A stretch of 64,000 bases of DNA from Candidatus Rokuibacteriota bacterium. Lineage in GTDB: Bacteria > Methylomirabilota > Methylomirabilia > Rokubacteriales > CSP1-6. Position numbers and translations under genes: made by a program. Shown here in pieces: positions 35,492 through 44,402 of the stretch. The stretch's first letter is position 1. Every line of letters starts with the position of its first letter. The notes under the pieces were generated by a model. That model had not been told where the DNA came from. It saw only the letters and a program-made list of their open reading frames with translations, and made no database searches. The stretch covers positions 40,200 through 104,199 of the forward strand of contig JAUSJX010000155.1 of assembly GCA_030647435.1 (NCBI GenBank), given 5' to 3'.

Positions 35492-35866
35492 TTACTCTGG
35501 CGTGATCTTCGGGATCTCGATGCGGCTCGCCTCCACGGACCCTTCGTGGATTGTGCGACCGATCACGACCACGAATGTTCCCACGGGCCATCGGTAAATA
35601 CTCGTCGCCCGTTCGCGCCACGTCCAGGGGTCCACGGGGTCGCGCCAGACGCGAACCACCTTCGCGCTTTGAATCCGTACCTCGAGTACCTCGGAGACGC
35701 CATCCCTGCCAAGCTCTTCGATGATGAGCATGCCGTCCGAAGGCCGTACGGAATGGATGTGTCCGGCATGCCGGGCAACCCCACCACCGCCGGCCAAGGC
35801 ATCGAGGGACGTCAGTGGCAGGAACAGGACAGCACACACGATCTGAACGATCCGGACAAGTTTCAT
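35492..35866 (-). CDS. Small exported protein, OB-like, unknown function
   Basis: This 124-residue protein has a clear Sec signal peptide (residues 1-25, ending LDALA). The mature part has alternating hydrophobic strands (GHIHSVRPSDGMLIIEELG, then VRIQSAKVVRVW and VGTFVVVIGRTIHEG), suggesting a small beta-barrel of the DUF5666/OB kind. It is likely periplasmic. It is transcribed away from the decayed regulator fragment. Confidence 0.7.
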   Translation of the reverse strand: MKLVRIVQIVCAVLFLPLTSLDALAGGGGVARHAGHIHSVRPSDGMLIIEELGRDGVSEVLEVRIQSAKVVRVWRDPVDPWTWRERATSIYRWPVGTFVVVIGRTIHEGSVEASRIEIPKITPE

Positions 35867-35987
35867 GATCCTCTCCTACGAGTGCGTCTTATACCCGCGA
35901 GAAGATGCCTATCCCCTAGTACGCCCCCGGCAACAGGAGAAGCTCAGGGGTCGAGCAATGGCATCAGGCCATCGCCTGATGATTGCT

Positions 35988-36112
35988 CGCGCACGTGCAA
36001 GCCATCGCGTTCTGAGGACGTCGCGCAGCAGTGCCCGCATCTCAGCGTCGTCATCGACGATCATCACGCTTGGCCGATGAGCCGGGTTCGAACTCGTCGC
36101 TCCCTGGTCCAC
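35988..36112 (-). pseudogene. Remnant of a response regulator N-terminus
   Basis: On the minus strand the sequence encodes PSVMIVDDDAEMRALLRDVL, almost the same as the intact regulator at 40646-41104 (PRVMIVDDDAEMRALLRDVL), then loses similarity. The receiver domain is cut after about 30 residues with no phosphorylatable Asp region. DNA similarity continues upstream to about 36290, including the promoter. It is one half of a decayed duplication of the 40.9-41.3 kb locus. Confidence 0.8.
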
Positions 36113-36136
36113 AATTGCGTTGCCGTCCAGCGCCGT

Positions 36137-36152
36137 TGCAACGCGCGGACCA
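36137..36152 (-). promoter_or_regulatory. Relict sigma-54 promoter of the decayed regulator
   Basis: On the minus strand TGG-N10-GCA is kept (GG at 36151-36150, GC at 36139-36138), reading TGGTCCGCGCGTTGCA. It matches the promoter of the intact regulator at 41120-41135. Confidence 0.6.
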
Positions 36153-36258
36153 CCAGCCCCACGGATGGGCTGGGTGCCGCACGCCGCGGGAAACGCTTGG
36201 GTTTGGCGTGGCCGGGCAGCGAGATCGGGCGCCGGTGCGCGTCGCCCAGTGCGACATC

Positions 36259-36276
36259 TTGTCGTCTCGGCGACAG
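36259..36276. promoter_or_regulatory. Relict TGTCG-N6-CGACA dyad
   Basis: TTGTCGTCTCGGCGACAG has TGTCG and CGACA half-sites separated by 6 bases. It lies about 110 bp upstream of the relict promoter, as in the two intact loci. It also sits about 80 bp before the M23 peptidase start on the plus strand. Confidence 0.6.
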
Positions 36277-36354
36277 CCTGTCATCATGCGGCGAGGACGA
36301 CCGGGCGAAATGAGTAGCCGCTTCGTGATCGTCGCGCTATCGTAGGCAGTGGCC

Positions 36355-37632
36355 ATGCGATCCTTCCGGACTCATCCCGGCATCGCGTCGTTCTTCGTGC
36401 TGGCAATTCTGATCCTCCCGGCGAGCACAGGCGATATCGGGCCCGACCCCGCCCTCGTGTCGCGCCGCGTGTCGCCTGGCGGCTCGCCATCGATCAAGAC
36501 AACGGTGCTGAAGTCGCGGGAAACTCTCGAGATGGCGCTCCGGCGGAGCGGAGTGTCCCGACTCGACGCACTGGAGATCAGCGCTGCCCTCCGTCGCGAA
36601 ATGAATCTGCGGCGACTGACGCCCGGCGAGCAGCTCGTCTTCGAACGGGGGAACGACGGAGAGTTGCTGGGCGTGGTGCACCAGCGATCCCCCATCGAGC
36701 GTTACGAGATCCGGCCCCACAGTGCGCCGGAGCCGAACAAAGGCGCGGATGGTTCAGGGGGGCGGACCTGGACCGCGAAGGCGTACCGGCTCCCGGTCGA
36801 GACGCGCGTCGACACGGTCGCGGGCCACCTCGAGGACTCGCTCTTCGCCAGCGTGGAACGTCTCGGTGAGGGGCCCGTGCTGACCGCAAAGTTCGTCGCC
36901 CTGTTCGAGTGGGACTTCGACTTCGCGGCGGATGCCCTGCCCGGCGACGAGTTCCGGATGCTCGTGGAGAAGCGCTTCGCCAAGGGCGAGTTCGTCGGCT
37001 ACGGCGACATCACGGCCGCGGAGTACCGGAGCGCCGACCGCCCGACGCTCTCGGCCGTCCGCTTTCCCGACCGCGACGGGTCATCGCGGTACTACGACTT
37101 CCAGGGCCGGGCGACCCGGAAGATCTTCCTCCGCGCCCCGCTCGAGTTCACCCGCATCACCTCGGGCTACTCGCATGCCCGGCGGCACCCCATCCTCGGC
37201 GGTCTCCGGCCCCATCTCGCCATCGACTACGGCGCGCCCATCGGGACACCCGTGCGCGCCGTGGCCGACGGCGTGGTGACAGCCGCTGGCTGGGCGGGAG
37301 GATATGGTCTTAGCGTGACCGTCCACCACGCCCGGGGGTACGAGACGATGTACAACCACCTTTCCAGGACGCGGGTCCGCCACGGCGATCGCGTGCGTCA
37401 GCGTGACGTGATCGGGCATGTCGGTGCCACCGGACTCGCCACGGGACCGCACCTCGACTACCGGTTGCGCAAGAACGGCCGGGCGATCGATCCGCTGAGC
37501 GAGACGTTCATCCCCGGGGAGCCGGTGTCCGCCGCGCGCCTGTGGGAGTTTCAGGCCTACGTGCAGGCCGTCAGGGACCGGCTCGCGCTCGCGCCGGCGG
37601 AGAACCGCGCGGCAGATCCGCTCTCCCGGTAG
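36355..37632 (+). CDS. M23 family metallopeptidase (peptidoglycan endopeptidase-like)
   Basis: This 425-residue protein starts at an ATG (MRSFRTHPG) with an N-terminal hydrophobic segment ending ILILPAS. The middle (about 40-260) is an OapA/LysM-like substrate region. The M23 domain has the metal ligands in HLAIDYGAPIGTPVRA near residue 282 and TGLATGPHLDYRL near 363, resembling MepM/NlpD-type enzymes. It should cleave or regulate cleavage of cross-bridges in the periplasm. It is inserted between two halves of a decayed regulator duplication. Confidence 0.87.
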   Translation: MRSFRTHPGIASFFVLAILILPASTGDIGPDPALVSRRVSPGGSPSIKTTVLKSRETLEMALRRSGVSRLDALEISAALRREMNLRRLTPGEQLVFERGNDGELLGVVHQRSPIERYEIRPHSAPEPNKGADGSGGRTWTAKAYRLPVETRVDTVAGHLEDSLFASVERLGEGPVLTAKFVALFEWDFDFAADALPGDEFRMLVEKRFAKGEFVGYGDITAAEYRSADRPTLSAVRFPDRDGSSRYYDFQGRATRKIFLRAPLEFTRITSGYSHARRHPILGGLRPHLAIDYGAPIGTPVRAVADGVVTAAGWAGGYGLSVTVHHARGYETMYNHLSRTRVRHGDRVRQRDVIGHVGATGLATGPHLDYRLRKNGRAIDPLSETFIPGEPVSAARLWEFQAYVQAVRDRLALAPAENRAADPLSR

Positions 37633-37675
37633 GCCTCAGGCCGGAGTCGACGCCTGCACACCGCCGTCAAGCGGT

Positions 37676-38335
37676 TGCCGCCAGGAAACCTTCGCTGGAG
37701 CGTCCGCACCGAAACGCCGAGGATCTTCGCCGCCGCCCCCTTGTCGCCGCGCACTTCTTCGAGCACACGTCGCACATACTTGCCCCTCGAGCTTCGCGTC
37801 GGCCGGAGGGGGAAGCTGGCCTGGTCCAGGGTGAACTCGGTACCGAGTCGGCTCGCGTGATTCTGGCGTCACGCGCCAGCACGACCGCGCGCTCGACCAC
37901 GTTCTCGAGCTCCCGGACATTTCCCGGCCACGTGTGCCGCTCTATCCACTGCACCGCCGTCTCGTCGGATCCGGCAATCCTCTTCCCGAGACGGGCAGCC
38001 GTCTCCCGGAGGCAGTGCTCGGCGATCGGCATAATGTCCTCCAGCCGCTCGCGGGGCGACGCCAGCCGGATGGGGATCACCGCCAGACGGAAGTAGAGGT
38101 CCTCGCGGAACCGACCATCGTTAACCATGGCGGGGAGGTCCTTGTTGGTGGCCGCCACGATGCGAAGATCCAGTTGCACCGATGCCGTCCCTCCGAGGAG
38201 GCGGACCGCGCTCCTGGAGCACGCGAAGCAGCTTGGCCTGGGTGGCCAAGGACATATCGCCGATCTCGTCCAGGAACAGCGTGCCCCCGTTGGCCGCGGG
38301 CGAACAAGCCCTTCCCGCCTCCGATCGGCTGGATT
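37676..38335 (-). pseudogene. Decayed sigma-54 response regulator (NtrC type)
   Basis: On the minus strand, pieces in more than one frame match the intact regulator at 41292-42620: [20 protein letters not shown] (Walker B), then [34 protein letters not shown], and the Fis-type helix AAKILGVSVRTLQRRF. The receiver and Walker A regions are absent and at least two frameshifts break the rest. It cannot make a working regulator. Confidence 0.88.
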
Positions 38336-38439
38336 GAGCCACCATTGGGATCATGATGACCTCCTCCGCGACGGCACCCGGAAGCAGTGGCTTTATGTTG
38401 CGGCGAATTGCGTGCTGCTGCGCGATGTGGGTGAACAAT

Positions 38440-38500
38440 CTCGGTGACAGGAGTCCGACCGGATTCGAACCCGTGTTTACAGTCTGCCGCGCGCTTCTTC
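38440..38500 (-). pseudogene. tRNA-like fragment, Tyr-type anticodon loop
   Basis: On the minus strand GCGGCAGACTGTAAA resembles the 5' anticodon stem and GTA loop of tRNA-Tyr. It runs directly into a T-loop-like GGGTTCGAATCC. The 3' anticodon stem and variable arm that should lie between are missing, and there is no CCA end or pairing acceptor. This is at most a deleted tRNA. Confidence 0.35.
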
Positions 38501-38634
38501 AACTGTTTCCGGCAGTTCTTGGACACTGCGGCCCTGGGCCTTGTCATAGTCTGGGCAACTCACGAAGGTCGAGAAGGAAGGGCGGACCCACGGGCACTGG
38601 GCCGTTCTCGGCGCTCGTGGTATCTTGGGAACCT

Positions 38635-38880
38635 TCAACTTCCTCCCCAGTCGATCTTCCTCAGCTGTCTGCGCCGATCACGGAGCGCCCGACGCCGATC
38701 CCGACCGTACTCGACCGCGAGCCACATGAGGCCACACACGAGCACAGCCACCACCCAGGCGCCGTGCCTCAACAGCGACGGCACGCTGCCCGCAGGATCG
38801 GCGAGCATCCAGGGCAGCCCTACTACGATCCCGGCACCGACCGCCATCAATAGCGTCACGATTCCGATGCGATGTCCCAT
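38635..38880 (-). CDS. Small membrane protein, two segments
   Basis: The 81-residue protein starts at MGHRIGIV with GGAGGG seven bases upstream. Two hydrophobic helices (about 5-25 and 37-57) precede a very basic tail with RRRALRDRRRQLRK. It is probably an inner-membrane protein with a cytoplasmic tail. Family not recognised. It forms a run with the next two small genes on the same strand. Confidence 0.65.
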   Translation of the reverse strand: MGHRIGIVTLLMAVGAGIVVGLPWMLADPAGSVPSLLRHGAWVVAVLVCGLMWLAVEYGRDRRRALRDRRRQLRKIDWGGS

Positions 38881-38965
38881 GGTCGTGCCCTCCGTGGTGT
38901 TTATCTTTTCCATAGTCTCGCGCGACCGTGTAGGACTCCCGTTCCCGATTTTCACGCTTGTGCGT

Positions 38966-39175
38966 TCACTCAAGTAGGGAATCTGGCCTTCTGCGGGCTC
39001 GACCACTCAGCGCCGACGTCTGACGTCCCCTATCCCGAGGGCGTTCCACCAAACCCACGAGGAGCAACACCGCCCCCCCCCCGATCATCGCGGCGTCGCG
39101 TACCGGTGAACTGCTGGAAATCACTACCTGTACCAAAGTCAGGACGACTGCCCCCACGAACAACCCTTTGCCCAT
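38966..39175 (-). CDS. Small membrane protein
   Basis: The 69-residue protein starts at MGKGLFVGAVV, with AAGGAG eight bases upstream. Two short hydrophobic stretches precede an arginine-rich tail. No family recognised. Its good ribosome site and same-strand neighbours argue for a real gene; the short length limits confidence. Confidence 0.55.
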   Translation of the reverse strand: MGKGLFVGAVVLTLVQVVISSSSPVRDAAMIGGGAVLLLVGLVERPRDRGRQTSALSGRARRRPDSLLE

Positions 39176-39259
39176 CGGCAGCTCCTTCTCGGTATCCTTA
39201 GCTCCGAGGCACTGGAAGTGGAGTTTTGATGGTTCGGGGCGCCTGAGCTACTGCCTGAG

Positions 39260-39625
39260 CTACTGGTTGATCAGTTTGGCGCACTCGTCGGCAACCCTGC
39301 TATCCGCTTCCCCTTCGCCAGGCATCTTCGCCCACCCGTGCTTCTTCACATAATCCCCTCTCTCGTACGCATTCATTTCTCTCAGCTCTTTCAGCTTCTG
39401 ACTTTTCGCCGGATCCTGCGGGAACTGGACAACACAAATTGGCGCCAGGTGCTTGACGACCGCATCCTCAGCCTCTGCCTCAGCCATGCTCCGCGCCGTA
39501 GCCCCCCGAACCCATCCACCCCACGTGAAACCGACGATCATAGTCAGCACTGCACAGGCCACCCACGACCAAAAGACAATCGTTTTCGTCGGTCGAGCCT
39601 TTAGCCACCGCTCTCTAAGGCCCAT
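39260..39625 (-). CDS. Small membrane-anchored protein with two-Cys soluble domain
   Basis: The 121-residue protein starts at MGLRERWLKARPTKTIVF; an upstream ATG at 39646 is possible. One membrane anchor (about 16-38) is followed by a predicted periplasmic domain. PICVVQFPQDPA and, near the end, VADECAKLINQ carry two cysteines. I recall similar short proteins with a WVACAVLTMIVGFTWGGWV anchor in several uncultured and rhizobial genomes, all without function. Confidence 0.72.
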   Translation of the reverse strand: MGLRERWLKARPTKTIVFWSWVACAVLTMIVGFTWGGWVRGATARSMAEAEAEDAVVKHLAPICVVQFPQDPAKSQKLKELREMNAYERGDYVKKHGWAKMPGEGEADSRVADECAKLINQ

Positions 39626-39801
39626 TCTCTCGTTCCTTCCTTCCATGGATCTCCTCCGTCACCGAAGTATTGTCCGGACATCTTCTCCATACGGCAGCCT
39701 CAGCCCGACCGGTCATCGAGCAGCAGGGTGGACAGGAGCATCGAAAGTACGATCCCCGCGAACGCGGCGTACAGTCGGTCTTCCTCCCGAGAAACGGTGT
39801 C

Positions 39802-40662
39802 TCACCGGCCCAACGAATGAACGCTCCAAGCGAACGCGATCTGTGCCAAGAGGTCGATGGCCGCCGCCCGGTCGACGACCCAATAAGGTGTCGCGGCTGC
39901 CAGCCGCCCGACGTGTACCGCATAGCCATGTTCTCGAAGCGCCAGATAGGCGTCCTCATCCGCGTCGTCATCGCCAAGGTAAACGACGACTGGCTGACCG
40001 CGTCCCTCCCGCACCCATTGCTCCAGGATCCAGAGAGCACTGGAGCCTTTCCGCCAATCCAGGTCCGGGAAAAGGTCTACCGTTGACTCGGACTGGCACA
40101 CCTTGAACTCGGACGCGGATTTCCGCCTGAGCTCCTCCGCCTGGGCAATGATCACAGGAACGGCTGAAGGGTCGACTCGGCGAGTATGCACCGTGACGCC
40201 GAGCTCTTTGATCTCCACTTCTACACCCGGCAGGGGCGCAAGACATTCCGACAGCTCTTGAGCCAGGAGCGGTAGCATCTCTCTCAGTCGGGCGGCGGCA
40301 GGGTGATAAAAGGCTATCCCCGCCCCTTGGATCTGAAGTCCTCGGCAGCCGGCGTAGATGACACCCGGCACGTTGATGCGGGTTTCGAGATCGCACGCAT
40401 CCTCTCCAGAGATGATGACGACTCGCGTGGCGGGTGTTGTCGCCAGGGCCACCAGAGCGCCACGGACCAGCAGCGGCAACCCGACGCTGCGTCGATCCCG
40501 CACGCTTGGGCAGAGCATGCCGTCATAGTCCGTGAAGAGCAGCAGCCCCCCGCGTGACCGAGCTTCCCGCGCAATTTCCCGGGCCAACTCGGCTGGATCC
40601 GCAGGCTCATTCTTCGGATAGGCCGATCGGGGCAGATTCACCTGACTATGTCCGGTCGCCAT
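39802..40662 (-). CDS. Trehalose-6-phosphate phosphatase-like HAD hydrolase
   Basis: The 286-residue protein has HAD motif I LLLFTDYDGMLCP near residue 42, motif II VVIISG near 83 and motif IV YLGDDDADEDAY near 240. The order and spacing match OtsB-type trehalose-phosphatases, although motif I has DYDGML rather than DYDGTL. It overlaps the end of the response regulator gene by 17 bases, so both are likely read from the sigma-54-type promoter upstream of that gene. No trehalose-6-phosphate synthase gene is in the window. Confidence 0.8.
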   Translation of the reverse strand: MATGHSQVNLPRSAYPKNEPADPAELAREIAREARSRGGLLLFTDYDGMLCPSVRDRRSVGLPLLVRGALVALATTPATRVVIISGEDACDLETRINVPGVIYAGCRGLQIQGAGIAFYHPAAARLREMLPLLAQELSECLAPLPGVEVEIKELGVTVHTRRVDPSAVPVIIAQAEELRRKSASEFKVCQSESTVDLFPDLDWRKGSSALWILEQWVREGRGQPVVVYLGDDDADEDAYLALREHGYAVHVGRLAAATPYWVVDRAAAIDLLAQIAFAWSVHSLGR

Positions 40663-41104
40663 TCACAACCCAGATTCGCCCTGCCGGCGGATCGCTCTCC
40701 CGTGTGGCCTGGCTGACCACCGCTCGCAGCACCTCGAGCAATCGGGCAACCCGGAAGGGCTTGTCCATGTAATAGGCCGCGCCGAGTCTCAGCGCCTCGG
40801 CCTCGACCTCCGACCCGCCAAATGCGGTGACGAGCACGACTGGCGTGCGCGGATGGCGTCGCCTGATGTCCGGCAGCAGATCGAGCCCGTTCGACCCCGC
40901 CATCTCCGTGTCCAATACGATGGCATCAGGAATCCAGTCCTCGAGCAGTGGCACGAGCCCATCGCCCGCTGAGTGTTCGTGTACGAGGAAGCCGTCGCGT
41001 TCAAGGACGTCACGCAGGAGGGCCCGCATCTCGGCGTCGTCATCGACGATCATGACGCGCGGCTGAAGATCAGGGTTCAGCTTCGGGGGCCCCTGGTCTG
41101 CCAT
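40646..41104 (-). CDS. Single-domain response regulator
   Basis: With the ATG at 41104 the protein has 152 residues: a receiver domain with acidic VMIVDDDAEM near residue 18, phosphorylatable Asp in DAIVLDTEMAGSNG near 63, and Lys in YYMDKPFR near 113, then a short tail. There is no output domain. A sigma-54-type promoter lies at 41120-41135, so transcription would start about 5 bases before this ATG; a start at the later ATG (41053) is possible. An upstream ATG at 41119 would lie ahead of the transcript. Confidence 0.88.
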   Translation of the reverse strand: MADQGPPKLNPDLQPRVMIVDDDAEMRALLRDVLERDGFLVHEHSAGDGLVPLLEDWIPDAIVLDTEMAGSNGLDLLPDIRRRHPRTPVVLVTAFGGSEVEAEALRLGAAYYMDKPFRVARLLEVLRAVVSQATRESDPPAGRIWVVNGDRT

Positions 41105-41119
41105 ATGTCGTACGGACAT

Positions 41120-41135
41120 TGCAACGAGCAGACCA
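41120..41135 (-). promoter_or_regulatory. Sigma-54-type promoter of the response regulator gene
   Basis: On the minus strand TGGTCTGCTCGTTGCA has GG (41134-41133) and GC (41122-41121) separated by exactly 10 bases, the -24/-12 pattern with TTGCA at -12. A dyad that may bind the NtrC-type protein lies about 105 bp upstream. Confidence 0.72.
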
Positions 41136-41239
41136 CCGGCTCGGTGTGGCAGCGGTGCACCCTACGCCGTGGAAATGCTCTGCTTTCTTCTGGTGGGCTT
41201 GCGGCGCCCGATCCTGCTGCCCCCGGTGGGCACGACAAC

Positions 41240-41257
41240 CTGTCGCTTCAGCGACAG
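41240..41257. promoter_or_regulatory. TGTCG-N6-CGACA dyad, probable enhancer site
   Basis: CTGTCGCTTCAGCGACAG is a perfect 8-2-8 inverted repeat containing the TGTCG-N6-CGACA motif. It lies between the stop of the NtrC-type gene and the sigma-54-type promoter of the response regulator. Additional ACGACA/TGTCA half-sites flank it. Confidence 0.7.
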
Positions 41258-41291
41258 CGTGTCATCGAGAACAGAGAGCCCGTAGGCGCAG

Positions 41292-42616
<1,325 letters not shown>

Positions 42617-42620
<4 letters not shown>

Positions 42621-44110
42621 GCCAGCCCCTCCCACGCGGGCAGCCAGACGGAGAAGGTTGAGCCGTGGCCGGGACGGCTCTGCGCGAGGATGAGGCCTCC
42701 ATGATCGCGGATGATGTCGCGGGTGATGGCGAGGCCGAGCCCCGTGCCCTCTCCGAGGGACTTCGTCGTGTAGAACGGCTCGAAGATCTGACCCACCGCG
42801 TCCGGAGGAATTCCTGCTCCAGTATCCGTGACCTCGATCGATACCCCGGCACGCCCATCATTCGGGCATGGCTCTGCCTTGACGCTGATCATCCCGTCGG
42901 GTGGCGTGGCTTCGACCGCGTTCATCATGAGATTGATGAAGACCTGCTGGAGCCGGCTGGGATCTCCGGCCACGTCGCGCAAGTCCTTCGGGATGCTCGT
43001 CGTCATGGAGACCCCGCGCTTGCGCACCACGTGCTCCAGCAAGAGGAGCAACTGGCTAATCAGCGTCTCGACGGACACGCGTTGCACCTCGAGCTTGCCG
43101 AGCCGCACCGTGTCGAGCAGGGATCGAACGATGTTCGACAGGCGGTCAATCTGATGAATGATCCGCTCAAGATCCTGGCGGCCGGGATGCTCCGGGGGAA
43201 GCGAGCGCAACACCATCTCGGCGCGCCCAGAGATGATGTTCAGCGGCGTACCGACCTCGTGGGCGATCCCGGAGGCAAGCTTTCCGGCCACCGCCAGGGT
43301 CTCCGACCGGCGCAACTTCTGCTCGAGGTCCAGAGCGTACTCGGCCTCCGCCACCATGGCCTGCCGGGCCTCTTCGAGACGCTCTGTCATGCGGTTGAAT
43401 GCCGCCGCTAGGTCTCCGAGCTCATCTTGCCGTTTCACCGGCAGGGGCGGCCCTCGACGGCCTTCACCGAGGGCCCGGATCGAGCGGGCCAAGTCCGCCA
43501 CGGGACGCAGGACCTGACGCTGCAGCACGACGGCAATCAACAGCGCCAGACTGACAGTCAAGACCCCGACTCGCAACAACACGTCGCGGATGGCCTGGCG
43601 AGCCATCATCCGGCTGTTCGGCGGGACGAAGGCGATCTCCAGCGCCATCCGCGCGGCGGCCGAATGGTCGCGGCCCCCCAGGGGGGAGTACCTGACAGGC
43701 AAGATGTACACCCACGAGTCTTTGTCGCGGACATGGCTCTCGACGAGGTCGCCTGTCCCCCTCTCGATCACCCGTGCTACCGTCTCAGCGCTCGGAGGTA
43801 ACGCCGCCGTTCGGGCATTCGAGGCAGCAAGGACCTGGCCCGTTCGGTCGAAGACGCGAATCCGATCGATCGCCGTCTGTCCGAGAGTCAAGTCATCCAA
43901 CAGGCCCACCAGTTCGGTGTGTGGCCGACCACGCACGGCCAAGGCGCTCTCCACCGCGATCTGGATCGTGCGCGCCATCCCTGCGGCGCGCTCGCGCTCG
44001 TCCTCCACCTGTGCGCGCGTTTCCTGCTGCACACGAACCATCCCGTAGACACCGCTCATGACCAGGAGCGGCACCATAAGGAGCACGACGAGGCGGAGTC
44101 GAAGCCTCAT
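42617..44110 (-). CDS. Sensor histidine kinase with HAMP domain
   Basis: This 497-residue kinase starts MRLRLRLVVLLMVPL with a membrane segment, a periplasmic sensor of about 140 residues, a second segment near 180-200, HAMP, then HisKA with GIAHEVGTPLNIISG (phosphorylated His) near 280. The ATPase domain has NLMMNAVEA, DTGAGIPP and FEPFYTTKSLGEGTGLGL. Layout resembles AtoS/ZraS-type kinases that pair with NtrC-type regulators. It is coupled to the regulator gene and divergent from the solute-binding protein gene. I see no clear promoter for it. Confidence 0.94.
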
Positions 44111-44210
44111 GGATTCGGGCCAATGATAACGCTCGCTTGTCAAGGTAAGCAATCGAGGTTCTGAGGGCAGGACGTCGCATCACGCGCAGGCGGGCCGACC
44201 CGCGGACAAG

Positions 44211-44228
44211 TTGTCGTAGCCACGACAA
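44211..44228. promoter_or_regulatory. TGTCG-N6-CGACA dyad upstream of the solute-binding protein gene
   Basis: TTGTCGTAGCCACGACAA is a perfect 7-4-7 inverted repeat with the TGTCG-N6-CGACA motif. It is followed by a further half-site GCTGTCGTG and preceded by GACAAG. It lies 105 bp upstream of the -24 element at 44334, a usual enhancer distance. Confidence 0.75.
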
Positions 44229-44332
44229 GCTGTCGTGCGCGGCGTCGCCACACGGCGGCGTCTTGTTCTCGCTCCGGCCTCCAATGACTGAGGATTGCTG
44301 CGCTGAACAGGCACGCTCACCGGGCGTGGGGT

Positions 44333-44348
44333 TGGCCTCAAGGTTGCA
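44333..44348 (+). promoter_or_regulatory. Sigma-54-type promoter of the solute-binding protein gene
   Basis: TGGCCTCAAGGTTGCA has GG at 44334-44335 and GC at 44346-44347 with 10 bases between. Transcription would start near 44359, leaving a leader of about 45 bases with GGAGGTGG just ahead of the ATG at 44403. Confidence 0.78.
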
Positions 44349-44402
44349 GCAGTGACTCAATCTTCGGTGCCCTCAACGCTCCTCGACGCGGAGGTGGTGG
44401 CG

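Noticed and set aside
36051..36356. Minus-strand 101-codon frame upstream of the M23 gene
   Set aside because: It covers the relict promoter and dyad of the decayed regulator and shows no protein-like pattern.
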